Counted from the first letter of the stretch, positions 17,167-26,325 are shown. The stretch is 64,000 nt of DNA from Bacteroidales bacterium (GCA_023229525.1 JALNZC010000006.1:81156-145155), one strand, 5' to 3'. Numbers and translations: made by a program. Notes: a model not told the origin generated them from the sequence alone.

Positions 17167-18843
17167 TTATGCTTTCAGTTTCTTATATTTAATCCTGTGC
17201 GGAGCATCATCTCCCAATCGTTTTTTCTTATTTTCTTCGTAATCCGAATAAGATCCTTCAAAAAAGCAAATCTGTGAATCACCTTCAAAAGCAAGAATAT
17301 GGCTTGCAATTCGGTCGAGGAACAAGCGATCGTGGGAGATGATCACGGCACAACCGGCAAAATTATCAAGTCCTTCTTCGAGGGCACGGAGTGTATTAAC
17401 ATCGATGTCGTTGGTAGGTTCGTCAAGCAGGAGCACATTGGCTTCTTCTTTCAGGGTTAGGGCCAGATGGAGACGGTTACGTTCACCACCCGAAAGCACT
17501 CCACATTTTTTCTCCTGGTCGGCCCCGCTGAAATTGAATCGTGCAACATAAGCACGGGCATTTAGCGTCCGGCCACCGATCTGCATGTTTTCAGCGCCTC
17601 CCGAAATCACCTGGAAAACCGTCTTTTCCGGATCAATAGCCGTATGGCTCTGATCCACATACCCGATTTTGACCGTTTCGCCGATGGTAAAAGATCCCGA
17701 AATGGCTTTTTCGGCACCCATGATCATGCGGAAAAGGGTTGTTTTTCCGGCGCCGTTGGCACCTATGACACCCACAATCCCAGCGGGAGGTAATGAAAAG
17801 TTCAACCCTTCAAAAAGAAGTTTATCGTCGAATGATTTAGCGACATTTATAGCTTCAATCACCCGGTTCCCCAAACGGGGGCCGTTGGGAATGTACAGCT
17901 CAAGACGTTCTTCTTTTTCCCTCACATCTTCGCTCATCATTTTCTCATACGCGTTCAGTCGTGCTTTCCCTTTAGCCTGCCTGGCTTTTGGTGACATCCT
18001 GACCCATTCAAGCTCGCGCTCCAGCGTTTTCCGGCGTTTGCTTTCGGTTTTTTCTTCCATCGCCAGGCGGGTGGATTTCTGTTCAAGCCATGAAGTGTAG
18101 TTTCCCTGCCAGGGGATTCCTTCGCCCCGGTCGAGTTCAAGGATCCATCCGGCTGCTTTATCGAGAAAATACCGGTCGTGTGTTATAGCAATAACAGTGC
18201 CTTTGTATTGTTGAAGATGGAGTTCAAGCCATTGTACCGATTCGGCATCAAGATGATTGGTGGGCTCATCGAGCAACAGAATGTCAGGTTCCTGTAATAA
18301 TAAGCGGCACAATGCCACACGGCGACGTTCTCCACCCGATAAATTTTTAACAGGTAAATCCGGTTCGGGGCAACGAAGGGCATCCATAGCCCGTTCAAGC
18401 TTGCTGTCGAGCTCCCAGGCACTATGAAGGTCAAGCAATTCCGTAAGCTCTCCCTGGCGTTTGATGAGTTTATCCATCTCCTCATCACCCATCGATTCGG
18501 TAAATTTATTGTTTACGGCTTCATATTCCTTGAGCAAACCGACCACCTCGCTTGCACCTTCTTCCACGATCTGCTTTACGGTTTTAGTATTATCCAATTG
18601 CGGATCCTGTTCCAGATATCCGACCGAATAACCGGGAGAAAACACAACCTGTCCTTGGAAAGATTTTTCAATACCGGCAATAATTTTCATTAGTGTCGAC
18701 TTCCCTGAACCATTCAAACCGATGATCCCGATCTTTGCGCCATAAAAGAACGAAAGATAAATGTTTTTCAGAACCTGTTTGTGGGGTGGAAAGGCCTTCG
18801 AGACACCCACCATGGAAAAGATGATTTTACGATCGTCGGACAT
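17167..18843 (-). CDS. ettA: ABC-F ATPase, energy-dependent translational throttle EttA
   Basis: 558 residues, twin-ATPase ABC-F protein that binds the ribosomal E site and gates entry into elongation by ATP/ADP ratio. N-terminal sequence IFSMVGVSKAFPPHKQVLKN followed by GAKIGIIGLNGSGKSTLMK (Walker A 1) matches EttA closely. First signature LSGGERRRVALCRLL and Walker B ILLLDEPTNHLD; the P-site tRNA-interaction motif lies between the cassettes (RKTLERELEWVRMSPKARQAKGKARL, ~residues 265-290); second Walker A GVIGANGAGKTTLF, signature LSGGERNRLHLA and VLLLDEPTNDIDV. Length is standard (E. coli EttA 555). The start codon abuts a composite satellite element. Confidence 0.95.
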   Translation of the reverse strand: MSDDRKIIFSMVGVSKAFPPHKQVLKNIYLSFFYGAKIGIIGLNGSGKSTLMKIIAGIEKSFQGQVVFSPGYSVGYLEQDPQLDNTKTVKQIVEEGASEVVGLLKEYEAVNNKFTESMGDEEMDKLIKRQGELTELLDLHSAWELDSKLERAMDALRCPEPDLPVKNLSGGERRRVALCRLLLQEPDILLLDEPTNHLDAESVQWLELHLQQYKGTVIAITHDRYFLDKAAGWILELDRGEGIPWQGNYTSWLEQKSTRLAMEEKTESKRRKTLERELEWVRMSPKARQAKGKARLNAYEKMMSEDVREKEERLELYIPNGPRLGNRVIEAINVAKSFDDKLLFEGLNFSLPPAGIVGVIGANGAGKTTLFRMIMGAEKAISGSFTIGETVKIGYVDQSHTAIDPEKTVFQVISGGAENMQIGGRTLNARAYVARFNFSGADQEKKCGVLSGGERNRLHLALTLKEEANVLLLDEPTNDIDVNTLRALEEGLDNFAGCAVIISHDRLFLDRIASHILAFEGDSQICFFEGSYSDYEENKKKRLGDDAPHRIKYKKLKA

Positions 18844-19082
18844 GATTCAAAGTTAAAAGTCAGAAGTTAGAAGTCAAAAAAATTTAAAACTCAAAAGTCA
18901 AATCTCAAATTTAAAACTGTTCTAATTGATACATTTCCTCAATCCTCCATCCAGCATCCAGCATCCTACATCCTTTATCCAGCATCCTGCATCCTGTATC
19001 CTGCATCCTGTATCCAGCATCCTGCATCCAGCATCCTGCATCCTGTATCCAGCATCCAGTACCCAGCATCCAGCATCCAGTT
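18844..19082 (-). repeat. Composite satellite element, copy 1
   Basis: On the minus strand, ~140 bp of GGATRCW heptamers (18943-19082) run into a non-repetitive core (around 18904-18950: GGATTGAGG, then ATTAGAACAGTTTTAAA), then TTTTGAN/ACTTCTG units ending in TTTTAACTTT just before the ettA ATG. The same order and core recur at 45135-45347. TAACTTTG at 18848-18855 resembles a -7 box, only 4 bp from the start codon. Confidence 0.85.
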
Positions 19083-19085
19083 TCT

Positions 19086-20246
19086 TTACCCCTGGATAAG
19101 TTTTTCGATTTTCGCCGTTTCGGTTTCCCAGTTAAAATTCCTGTGGACAAACGCAAACCCGTTTTTCGCGATTTGCTCCGATTTTTCAGGATTATTGAGC
19201 AGCAGGAGAATGTGACGGACATATTCATCGGGTGTTTGAGCCACCAGAATTTCCTCCCCGTCACGGGCATTCAGAGCCAGGAAAGCAAGTTTCGAAGTTA
19301 TACAGGGGATTTGCATGGCCATCGCTTCCAGTATTTTATTCTGCAATCCGGTACCTATTTGCATGGGCGCAATAAAAATCCTGGCCACGGCATAACAATC
19401 ACGCATATCAGGAACCCATCCGCTGACCTCAACTTGCGGAGATTTGAGAACCATAACGCGGAGGTGAGGATTGGCTCCGGCGATCAGCAGCCGTAGACCC
19501 GGTTTATGGGATAAAACTTTCGGAAGGATTTCATTGACTAAAAATTCAGCGCCCTTAATGTTGGGCGGGTAGCCCATGTTACCGGTAAAAACCAGGTCGA
19601 ATTGCTTTTCTTTTATGATGGGCTTAAAAAAATCGGTGTCCACCCCATTGGCGACAACGACAATTTTTTCTCTTTCAGGATGAGGGATCAGATCGCGATC
19701 AGGCTCAGAAATGATAATTTTGTTATCAAAGGTTTCAAAAGCCATATGCTCATAACGGAGTAACCGTCTGTATTCGATTTTTAAAAAAGGCTTCAGATAA
19801 AAGGGAGCAGTGGCCAGTCTCCGGTCAACTCCTTTTGAAAAGACGTCCTGGTAATCAAGTGTTTTCGGTATCGGAATGTTCTTAACATATTCGGCTACAC
19901 GGATCAGCTGGCAGAAAATATGATCCGGTTGATACTGATCGATAAGCTTCCGGACTTTCTTTGCCGAGGAGGCATTGTAAAAGTAGCCAACCTGTAAAGG
20001 TTTCCATGAGAATAGTGTTTTGAGAAGATTAAAAAAAATTGTAATTTTCGAAATAGGGATAATATGAATAGCCCTGACATATTTTTTAAGCACCGGGATG
20101 GCATCTTCGTGTAAGACACCGTCATTCAAAGCACAAAGAATTATTTCATGATGCTTCGAAAGATGTTTTATCTGGTGAAAAGCCCTCAGTTTATCACCTT
20201 TTTCTGTAGGATAGGGAACCCGCGGTAAAAGAAAAAATAATCGCAT
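19086..20246 (-). CDS. Glycosyltransferase, TIGR03087-like GT-B
   Basis: 386-residue GT-B fold glycosyltransferase, cytoplasmic face, likely in exopolysaccharide or glycolipid assembly. N-terminal LLPRVPYPTEKGDKLRAFHQ is the hallmark of the sugar transferases first defined with PEP-CTERM/EpsH systems. Donor domain: VFTGNMGYPPNIKGAEFLV, LLIAGANP, VEVSGWVPDMRDCYA, and FIAPMQIGTGLQNKILEAMA, where the Gx(3)KxxEAxA pattern binds the nucleotide sugar. A -7 box lies 20 bp upstream of the ATG at 20246. Precise acceptor and sugar unknown. Confidence 0.85.
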   Translation of the reverse strand: MRLFFLLPRVPYPTEKGDKLRAFHQIKHLSKHHEIILCALNDGVLHEDAIPVLKKYVRAIHIIPISKITIFFNLLKTLFSWKPLQVGYFYNASSAKKVRKLIDQYQPDHIFCQLIRVAEYVKNIPIPKTLDYQDVFSKGVDRRLATAPFYLKPFLKIEYRRLLRYEHMAFETFDNKIIISEPDRDLIPHPEREKIVVVANGVDTDFFKPIIKEKQFDLVFTGNMGYPPNIKGAEFLVNEILPKVLSHKPGLRLLIAGANPHLRVMVLKSPQVEVSGWVPDMRDCYAVARIFIAPMQIGTGLQNKILEAMAMQIPCITSKLAFLALNARDGEEILVAQTPDEYVRHILLLLNNPEKSEQIAKNGFAFVHRNFNWETETAKIEKLIQG

Positions 20247-20265
20247 GAAAATGACTTGAAGAAAG

Positions 20266-20273
20266 CAAAAATA
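20266..20273 (-). promoter_or_regulatory. -7 box of the glycosyltransferase gene at 19086-20246
   Basis: TATTTTTG on the minus strand, 20 bp before the ATG. Confidence 0.45.
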
Positions 20274-20285
20274 TAAAAAACTGTA

Positions 20286-21524
20286 TTACGGGGCGAGTTG
20301 TTTGTAAAAACCACAAAGTTTTCGGATCAAAATCTCTGAATCATATTTGGTTTCAATAAGCTTGCGCGCCTCTTTCCCAATCCGGTTACAAAGATCCGGA
20401 TCACTGACGGTAATGGAAATCATTTCATAAAATTCACATGGAAGGTCGGCGATCAGGATATTTTCTCCATTCCTGTATTCTATCCCTTCAGCGCCGAGGG
20501 TGGTCGAAATAATTGTCTTCCCCAAGGCCAGTCCTTCGATAATTTTAATTCGGATCCCACTTCCTGAAAAAAGGGGAACGATCATGATGGCCTTTGAAGA
20601 AATAAATGCCCGGGCATCTTCCACTTCGCCAAGTACGATAACATTTTCAAGGTTGAGGGAAAACATCCAGGCTGGCATCTCCCTTCCTGCAATGTAATAT
20701 TTCAGTGCCGGAAATTGCTTGTGGATATCCGGCCATACATTTATTAAAAACCAACGCACGCCATCCTGGTTTGGAATCCAATTCATCGCCCCCAGTGTAA
20801 AAAGGGAAGGAAATTCCCTGGTTTCAGAATTCACAAGGTAGGTTTCAGGCTTAATACCGAAAGGCAGGTCAATCACTTTTATTTTTGACTTTTGACTTTT
20901 GAGTTTTGAATTTTGATTTTGTTTATCAACCAATTCCTTGAAATATCCGGCATCCGTCGGAGTAATAGCAATTATTCCGTCGAAGGAATGAATAATTTTT
21001 TGTTCGTATGATTTCAGGGTTTTTGCCAGATGGCGTATATACCAACGACGCAAGGGATTGCCCGTATCTTCTGCTACCCGCTGCCAGATACGGTGTTCTA
21101 TGTTGTGGGCCCGGAGGAAAATACGGGCCCCCGAATGATTGCGGATGGTTTCGATATAAGGACTCATGAAAAGCGTTTCCAGCTGAACCACATCCCAATC
21201 TCCTGAGAGCAGAACCTCTTCCAACCTTTTCCTGAAATGTTCAGAAATAAATCGTTGAACATGGTACGATTTGCCCCTGATCAGATTGAAAAATCCATTC
21301 CATGGGTTGAGCCGTAGATCGACATCAATAAGTTCAATGGCTGTTTTATCAAGGTAGTAAGAAGGTATGTCCGCCGGTGTGATATGATATTTGAAGGAAT
21401 TTACCGCGAGTACTTTTACGGTATGACCCGCTTCCGCAAGTCCTTCAATAAGCATATTCATGGCCATTGGACCGCCTTCTTTGGGAGGCCAGGGTGATTT
21501 ATTGCATAAAAATAGGATTTTCAT
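20286..21524 (-). CDS. Glycosyltransferase family 4-like (GT-B)
   Basis: 412 residues. N-terminal FLCNKSPWPPKEGGPMAMNMLIEGLAEAGH is the acceptor-domain loop of GT4 proteins. Donor domain has LFTLGAMNWIPNQDGVRWFL, YYIAGREMP, VEDARAFISSKAIMIVPLFSGSGIRIKIIEGLALG and ISTTLGAEGIE. Start codon overlaps the stop of the upstream permease gene (ATGA), so translation is coupled. Residues ~212-226 (NQNSKLKSQKSKIK) are encoded by a TTTTGAN satellite in antisense orientation, placed in the linker between the two Rossmann domains, where extra length may be tolerated. Probably in the same pathway as the next glycosyltransferase. Confidence 0.86.
   Translation of the reverse strand: MKILFLCNKSPWPPKEGGPMAMNMLIEGLAEAGHTVKVLAVNSFKYHITPADIPSYYLDKTAIELIDVDLRLNPWNGFFNLIRGKSYHVQRFISEHFRKRLEEVLLSGDWDVVQLETLFMSPYIETIRNHSGARIFLRAHNIEHRIWQRVAEDTGNPLRRWYIRHLAKTLKSYEQKIIHSFDGIIAITPTDAGYFKELVDKQNQNSKLKSQKSKIKVIDLPFGIKPETYLVNSETREFPSLFTLGAMNWIPNQDGVRWFLINVWPDIHKQFPALKYYIAGREMPAWMFSLNLENVIVLGEVEDARAFISSKAIMIVPLFSGSGIRIKIIEGLALGKTIISTTLGAEGIEYRNGENILIADLPCEFYEMISITVSDPDLCNRIGKEARKLIETKYDSEILIRKLCGFYKQLAP
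20882..20923 (-). repeat. TTTTGAN heptamer array inside a glycosyltransferase gene
   Basis: Six 7-bp units (plus strand TTTTTGA, CTTTTGA, CTTTTGA, GTTTTGA, ATTTTGA, TTTTGTT), 42 bp or 14 codons, in frame. Confidence 0.85.
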
Positions 21525-22978
21525 ATCCGCTGTTCAGGAATTTTAAGTAGTTTATTGAAGAAGCGGGTCCATGCATCAATATCAAGCAATGAAGCGTCGT
21601 TGGTCGCTTTAAGGGTCAGAAAAATGCCGATCGGCAATAAAACAGCAGATGCGATCCACATGCCCTCCCAGGCAGGAAGGACGCCTTCGGCTGAGTATTT
21701 TTCACCCATGAATGAAATGATCCAGAAAAGAATAAAGAAAAGGGTAGAAATAACCGCAGGCATTCCCAGGCCTCCCTTCCGGATAATGGCTCCCAGCGGT
21801 GCACCGATGAAAAAAAGAAGAAAACAAGCCAGTGAGAAAGAGAACTTTTTATGAAAGACAATCTGGTGCTTATAAACCAGTCTGCTTTTAGTGAGGAGAT
21901 TATCGCGGTTGATCTCCAGGTTTTGTTTTGCAGCCATGGCTCCATTTCTTGCAGTTTCAAGAATGACAGGACGGTCCTGCAAGGGGAAATAGGAGATGAC
22001 ATTGGAAATAAATTCAACGGATTTAACACTTTTCGCTGTATCCGGTCGTTTAACCGGGACGAATTTATTTGCAGCCAGCTTGTTATAAAACGGCAGGTTA
22101 TTCATGTAGCTTATATCATAATTATACTTGTCGGCTTTTAATTGGGTTTTGATGGAATCGATTGCGTGACCCAACTGATTGATATTTTGCATTTCATAAT
22201 TCTTCTTGAACAAATTTTCATCTGTACGCGTTAATTGAAAAGTGGAAAGGTCGAACATCTGATACTGCTCTGAAAATTTGGTCCGCTGAAAGGGCCGTGT
22301 CGTTTCATTGCCCCGCAGATCGATCCTTTCCTCATAATTGGTACCGTTATAAAGCCTGAATATCAGGAAACGTTTATCGGGTGAAAGTTCCATTTTGCCC
22401 CATTCAGCAGTCGTCAGCGAAATATTTCCCATGTGCTTGGTATGGTCGTAAACAATGACATCCCGTATGGTATTGCCATCCTTATCTTTTTCCCCGACCC
22501 TGATCACAAATCCCTCGATGCCATCATAAAACACCCCTTCTTTCAGGTTGAATGCCAGTTTTTTTTCCCGGACGTCATAAAGCAGGGATAGAAATTTAAG
22601 GTTGGCAATAGGGAGAACCACATTGGCAAAATAAAATGCCAGCAGACTGATTGCAATAGACACGATAATAAGCGGTCGCATGATCCGGTTCAGACTGATT
22701 CCGGCTGCCTTAATGGTAACAAGTTCATAATGCTCACCCAGGTTTCCGAACGTCATCAACGACGAAAGAAGAATGGCCAACGGAAGGGCGAGAGGTACAA
22801 AAGTAGAGGAGGCATAAAAAAGCAGTTTTAGGATGATATACCATTCCAATCCCTTCCCGACAAGATCGTCGATATATTTCCATACAAATTGCATCAAAAG
22901 GATAAACAGCGCGATAAAAAAAGTCATTACAAGCGGGCCGAGGTACGATTTTAAAAGAAACAGATCGAGTTTTTTCAT
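21521..22978 (-). CDS. LptF/LptG family permease
   Basis: Inner-membrane subunit of the LptBFG transporter that extracts lipopolysaccharide and feeds it to the Lpt bridge. Start placed at MKKLDLFLLKSYLGPLV (22978): the open frame continues upstream, but that segment has no family similarity and overlaps the promoter region. 485 residues: three N-terminal helices (residues ~14-35, 60-85, 100-125), a periplasmic beta-jellyroll domain (~130-345), then three C-terminal helices (SLACFLLFFIGAPLGAIIRKGG, STLFFILFWIISFMGE, WIASAVLLPIGIFLTLKA). The GAPLGAIIRKGG motif is diagnostic. Bacteroidota have two such genes; I cannot tell F from G. Confidence 0.9.
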   Translation of the reverse strand: MKKLDLFLLKSYLGPLVMTFFIALFILLMQFVWKYIDDLVGKGLEWYIILKLLFYASSTFVPLALPLAILLSSLMTFGNLGEHYELVTIKAAGISLNRIMRPLIIVSIAISLLAFYFANVVLPIANLKFLSLLYDVREKKLAFNLKEGVFYDGIEGFVIRVGEKDKDGNTIRDVIVYDHTKHMGNISLTTAEWGKMELSPDKRFLIFRLYNGTNYEERIDLRGNETTRPFQRTKFSEQYQMFDLSTFQLTRTDENLFKKNYEMQNINQLGHAIDSIKTQLKADKYNYDISYMNNLPFYNKLAANKFVPVKRPDTAKSVKSVEFISNVISYFPLQDRPVILETARNGAMAAKQNLEINRDNLLTKSRLVYKHQIVFHKKFSFSLACFLLFFIGAPLGAIIRKGGLGMPAVISTLFFILFWIISFMGEKYSAEGVLPAWEGMWIASAVLLPIGIFLTLKATNDASLLDIDAWTRFFNKLLKIPEQRI

Positions 22979-22998
22979 AATGACTTCCCGTGCTGGTG

Positions 22999-23006
22999 CA
23001 AAGATA
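22999..23006 (-). promoter_or_regulatory. -7 box of the permease/glycosyltransferase operon
   Basis: TATCTTTG on the minus strand, 21 bp before the ATG at 22978. It supports that start over the longer frame and is divergent from the box at 23032. Confidence 0.55.
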
Positions 23007-23031
23007 TATAATAACGTGAAGTGAATAGTTG

Positions 23032-23039
23032 TATTTTTG
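23032..23039 (+). promoter_or_regulatory. -7 box of the second GNAT-like gene
   Basis: TATTTTTG, 24 bp before the ATG at 23063. Confidence 0.5.
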
Positions 23040-23062
23040 TGAACCTGATGTAAACACAGACA

Positions 23063-24274
23063 ATGATGAGATTGATTGAAGTCACCGACCGGAAGACCAG
23101 ACGACAGTTTTTGAATATGGTTGATAACATTTATGCAAAGGATCCTCATTATGTGCGCCCCCTCGACCGGGAAGTTAACTCGGTTTTTGATCCGTTAAAG
23201 AACAGTTTTTTCCAGCATGGCGAAGCCATCCGATGGATACTGACCGACAATAACAATAAAGTGATCGGAAGGGTGGCCGCTTTTATCAACAAAAGAAAAG
23301 CATACACTTTTCTGCAGCCGACCGGAGGAATGGGATTTTTTGAGTGTATCGATGACCGGGAAGCGGCATTCCTTCTTTTTGATCAATGCCGCGACTGGCT
23401 GGTTGCCAGGGGGATGAAAGCCATGGATGGTCCTGTCAATTTCGGTGAAAACGACGTCAATTGGGGGCTTCTCGTTGAAGGTTTCACCCAGCCAGGGTTT
23501 GGGATGAATTATAATCCACCCTGGTACAAGGACTTTTTTGAAACGTATGGCTTCAAATTTTATTTCGAGCAGGTTTCCAACCATCTTGATCTCACAAAAC
23601 CTTTTCCCGAACGGTTTTGGAAAATCGCAGAATGGTCCATGAAAAAACCGGAATTTTCATTTCATCATTTTACGTATGATCAAGCTGATAAATTCATCCG
23701 CGACATGAAGGAAATTTACGACGACGCCTGGAAATTTCATGAAAATTTTACACCAATGGATGAATCGACCCTGCAACGTGGTCTTGAAAAAGCGAAATCG
23801 TTTGTTGACCCTGAAATGATCTGGTTCGCCTATCATGAAAAAGAACCGGTTGCATTTCTGATCCAGTTTCCGGATGTGAACCAGATATTGAAACACCTCC
23901 ACGGGAAAATACATCTGTGGAACAAAATAAAGTTCTTTTACCTGAAATATAAGAAAACCATCACCCGGACGCGTATCGTTATTATGGGGGTAAAACCAAA
24001 ATATCAGCGTTATGGCCTTGAATCAGGCATATTCTGGCATCTGAATGAAAAAATGAAAAAAAAGCCACACATCACTGAAGTAGAACTTTCATGGGTGGGC
24101 GATTTTAATCCAAAAATGCGGGCATTGCATGAATCGGTAGGTGCGACATTTGCAAAGCGACATATAACTTATCGTAAAATATTTGCTGATAACATTGAAT
24201 TTCAGCGCTCTACAATTATTCCTGTTGATACCAAAGAAAAGGCTATAAGGATGAAAGAGCATCCGAAAAGTTAA
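23063..24274 (+). CDS. GNAT-like acyltransferase paralogue
   Basis: 403 residues, same family and two-lobe layout as the protein at 4996-6129: IYAKDPHYVRPLDREV (compare LYKGNQYWCPPMWMDEL), GRVAAFINKRKA, GFFECIDDREA, GMKAMDGPVNFGENDVNWGLLVEGF, and a C-terminal acetyltransferase-like lobe with GVKPKYQRYGLESGIFWHLNE and AKRHITYRKIF. The acyl-CoA loop Q-R-Y-G-L is less Gly-rich than QGKGVN in the paralogue, so substrate probably differs. It is monocistronic, divergent from the LptF/G permease gene. Function unknown; lipid N- or O-acylation is an inference. Confidence 0.7.
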   Translation: MMRLIEVTDRKTRRQFLNMVDNIYAKDPHYVRPLDREVNSVFDPLKNSFFQHGEAIRWILTDNNNKVIGRVAAFINKRKAYTFLQPTGGMGFFECIDDREAAFLLFDQCRDWLVARGMKAMDGPVNFGENDVNWGLLVEGFTQPGFGMNYNPPWYKDFFETYGFKFYFEQVSNHLDLTKPFPERFWKIAEWSMKKPEFSFHHFTYDQADKFIRDMKEIYDDAWKFHENFTPMDESTLQRGLEKAKSFVDPEMIWFAYHEKEPVAFLIQFPDVNQILKHLHGKIHLWNKIKFFYLKYKKTITRTRIVIMGVKPKYQRYGLESGIFWHLNEKMKKKPHITEVELSWVGDFNPKMRALHESVGATFAKRHITYRKIFADNIEFQRSTIIPVDTKEKAIRMKEHPKS

Positions 24275-24311
24275 ATTTTTTCCTTTGGCCTCCCGCTTGA
24301 TGAAAATTTGA

Positions 24312-24319
24312 TAACTTTG
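24312..24319 (+). promoter_or_regulatory. -7 box of BNR paralogue 1
   Basis: TAACTTTG. A TTTG at 24284-24287 could be the -33 element with a rather long 24-bp spacer. It lies 59 bp before the ATG at 24379. Confidence 0.5.
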
Positions 24320-24378
24320 TACACGAAATGATTGTGGAAAAATATTCTAACCCTCTATTAAACCAAAAACTAAAAACA

Positions 24379-26232
24379 ATGAAAAGAATTCTACTGGTTA
24401 CTCTTATCCTTATCCTGGGAGTAGCTGTGATGGCTCAGCAAAAGCCGGTCACTATTACAAAGACAATGCAAAACAGGACAATGCCTTCGTTGAAGGTACT
24501 TGACAACGAGGCATCCCCTGCTCAACCTGGAAATACTGTTGTCAATTCAAAAGCTGTACTGGATGATATCATTGGAGGTTCACGTTATGATATGCAAACC
24601 AATGCTTCTATACAGAACAACCGCGTGGCGCTATGGCCCGACGGCACCGTTTCTGCTTCCTGGACCATGGCTTTCACCGATCCCAATTATGGTGACCGTG
24701 GAACCGGTTACAATTATAATAATGGTACGGCTTGGAATCCTGCCCCTACTACAAGAATTGAAACGATGAAATCGGGCTGGCCGTCAGTCCATCCTTGGAA
24801 CGGTGGAGGAGAGATGATTATGGCCCATAATGTGACAACACACCTGGTCATGAACTCACGTCCGGTGAAAGGAACAGGATCATGGACTCAAAATGTAAGG
24901 CTTACTGCCCCAACCGGAGTGCCAGCCATCACGTGGCCCAGGACTGTTACCAGTGGTGCTAACCATCAGTACATTCATGTCCTTGTCCTCACAGAACCAA
25001 CCGCCAATGGGGGTACTGTTTATCAGGGACTTGATGGCGCTCTGCTTTATTATCGTTCTCTTGATGGGGGAGCTACCTGGGATAAGCAAGGAGTTATTCT
25101 CCCCGGGTTGACCTCTGCCAATTATTTTGGTTTCGGCGGCGACGACTATGCCTGGGCTGAGCCTCATGGTGATACCCTCGTTTTTATAAATGGAGGTAAC
25201 TGGACAGATACATTTATAATGAAATCAACCGATAATGGCAATACCTGGACCAAGACGGTGATATTACCCAATTATTATAGCAAGAATTCCGGTACTACAG
25301 TTACTCCGTCATTTATTTGCGACGATGGTTCAAATGCGTGTGAAATTGATAAAAACGGGGTGATCCATGTTGCTTTTGGAAGGATGAGAGCCACCAATGA
25401 CGGAACCGGCCATAAATACTTTCCGGGTATGGATGGTATCGTTTATTGGAATTCTACCATGCCCGTTCTCGATACTGCAGTTGTATCGGATATCAATGAG
25501 CTCATCAATCAAAACCTCTGTCTTGGTTACGTTGTTGATAATGGCAATCCCAATGACACAATTATTAATTTTCCAGCATATGGAGTAAGCCTTTCAAGTT
25601 TCCCCCAGATTACCATCGATGACTACAACAATATCTATTTCCTCTGGTCTTCGCTTACTGTTGGAAATCCTTCCCCGGATCAATACAACTATCGTCATAT
25701 CTGGGCCCGTGCATGGTTCCATGATAAACCATCATGGAACGAAATGACCGACCTGAATTCAAATTTTCTTTATTTATTTCAAGAATATGTGTATCCTTCC
25801 GTGGCCAATAGACTGAAAAATAATAAAATACAGATGATTAGCCAGACATCATCACAACCCGGCGCCAACATCAAGGATACAACCATTCCCATCCATGATG
25901 TAAACATTGAATACAGGGAAGTTCCCGTTTCTACCTTCTTCCCGACAGGGATTGAAAACAACACAGTAACCACCAAAAATCCGGTCAGCCAGAACTATCC
26001 GAATCCCGTTAAGGGAGCTACTTTTTTCAATCTCAATCTTGACAAAGCTGCCAATGTGACCATTGAAGTTTCCAATATCATGGGACAAAAGATCATGAGC
26101 CTCGATAAAGGCGTTATATATGCGGGTATCCATAAGATGACTATTGATGGAAGCGTGCTGTCATCAGGTATTTACTTCTATACGGTAAAAATCAATAACG
26201 ATTCATATACCCATAAAATGATCGTTGAATAA
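24379..26232 (+). CDS. Secreted BNR/Asp-box protein with T9SS sorting domain (paralogue 1)
   Basis: 617 residues from MKRILLVTLILILGVAVMAQ, a clear signal peptide; the frame extends 17 codons upstream but lacks signal character there. Central beta-propeller-like region has Asp-box motifs SLDGGATWDK and STDNGNTWTK, with DDYAWAEPHGDTLVFINGGNWTDTFIMK between them. The C-terminal ~80 residues form a type A T9SS sorting domain (VSQNYPNPVKGATFFNL, IEVSNIMGQKIMSL, LSSGIYFYTVKINNDSYTHKMIVE). Expected to be exported and anchored at, or released from, the cell surface. Sialidase-like fold is likely, but no catalytic set is recognisable. Paralogues at 26374 and 41737. Confidence 0.85.
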   Translation: MKRILLVTLILILGVAVMAQQKPVTITKTMQNRTMPSLKVLDNEASPAQPGNTVVNSKAVLDDIIGGSRYDMQTNASIQNNRVALWPDGTVSASWTMAFTDPNYGDRGTGYNYNNGTAWNPAPTTRIETMKSGWPSVHPWNGGGEMIMAHNVTTHLVMNSRPVKGTGSWTQNVRLTAPTGVPAITWPRTVTSGANHQYIHVLVLTEPTANGGTVYQGLDGALLYYRSLDGGATWDKQGVILPGLTSANYFGFGGDDYAWAEPHGDTLVFINGGNWTDTFIMKSTDNGNTWTKTVILPNYYSKNSGTTVTPSFICDDGSNACEIDKNGVIHVAFGRMRATNDGTGHKYFPGMDGIVYWNSTMPVLDTAVVSDINELINQNLCLGYVVDNGNPNDTIINFPAYGVSLSSFPQITIDDYNNIYFLWSSLTVGNPSPDQYNYRHIWARAWFHDKPSWNEMTDLNSNFLYLFQEYVYPSVANRLKNNKIQMISQTSSQPGANIKDTTIPIHDVNIEYREVPVSTFFPTGIENNTVTTKNPVSQNYPNPVKGATFFNLNLDKAANVTIEVSNIMGQKIMSLDKGVIYAGIHKMTIDGSVLSSGIYFYTVKINNDSYTHKMIVE

Positions 26233-26251
26233 CCTGTGCGATTTCTATAAT

Positions 26252-26287
26252 AAAAGAGGCTGTTCTTCTGGAGCAGCCTTTTTTTTA
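26252..26287 (+). terminator. Intrinsic terminator of BNR paralogue 1
   Basis: Stem GGCTGTTC/GAGCAGCC (one G-U pair), loop TTCTG, then nine T. 20 bp after the stop. Confidence 0.9.
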
Positions 26288-26317
26288 TCCGGAATAGCCA
26301 AATAGATTATTTTTATA

Positions 26318-26325
26318 TATATTTG
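26318..26325 (+). promoter_or_regulatory. -7 box of BNR paralogue 2
   Basis: TATATTTG, 48 bp before the ATG at 26374. The leader ends AACCAAAAACCAAAACC, very like the paralogue 1 leader. Confidence 0.5.

Noticed and set aside
17053..19082. CRISPR-like look of the tandem arrays
   Set aside because: Units are 7 bp without spacers; no cas genes are present.
18911..19270. 119-codon minus-strand frame with repeated GCWMQDAGYRMQD-type peptide
   Set aside because: It is a translation of the GGATRCW array in a different frame, overlapping the real glycosyltransferase end; no independent gene evidence.
22979..23149. 57-codon N-terminal extension of the LptF/G permease
   Set aside because: No similarity to the family, and it would cross the divergent promoters; MKKLDLFLLKSYLG at 22978 is the family start.
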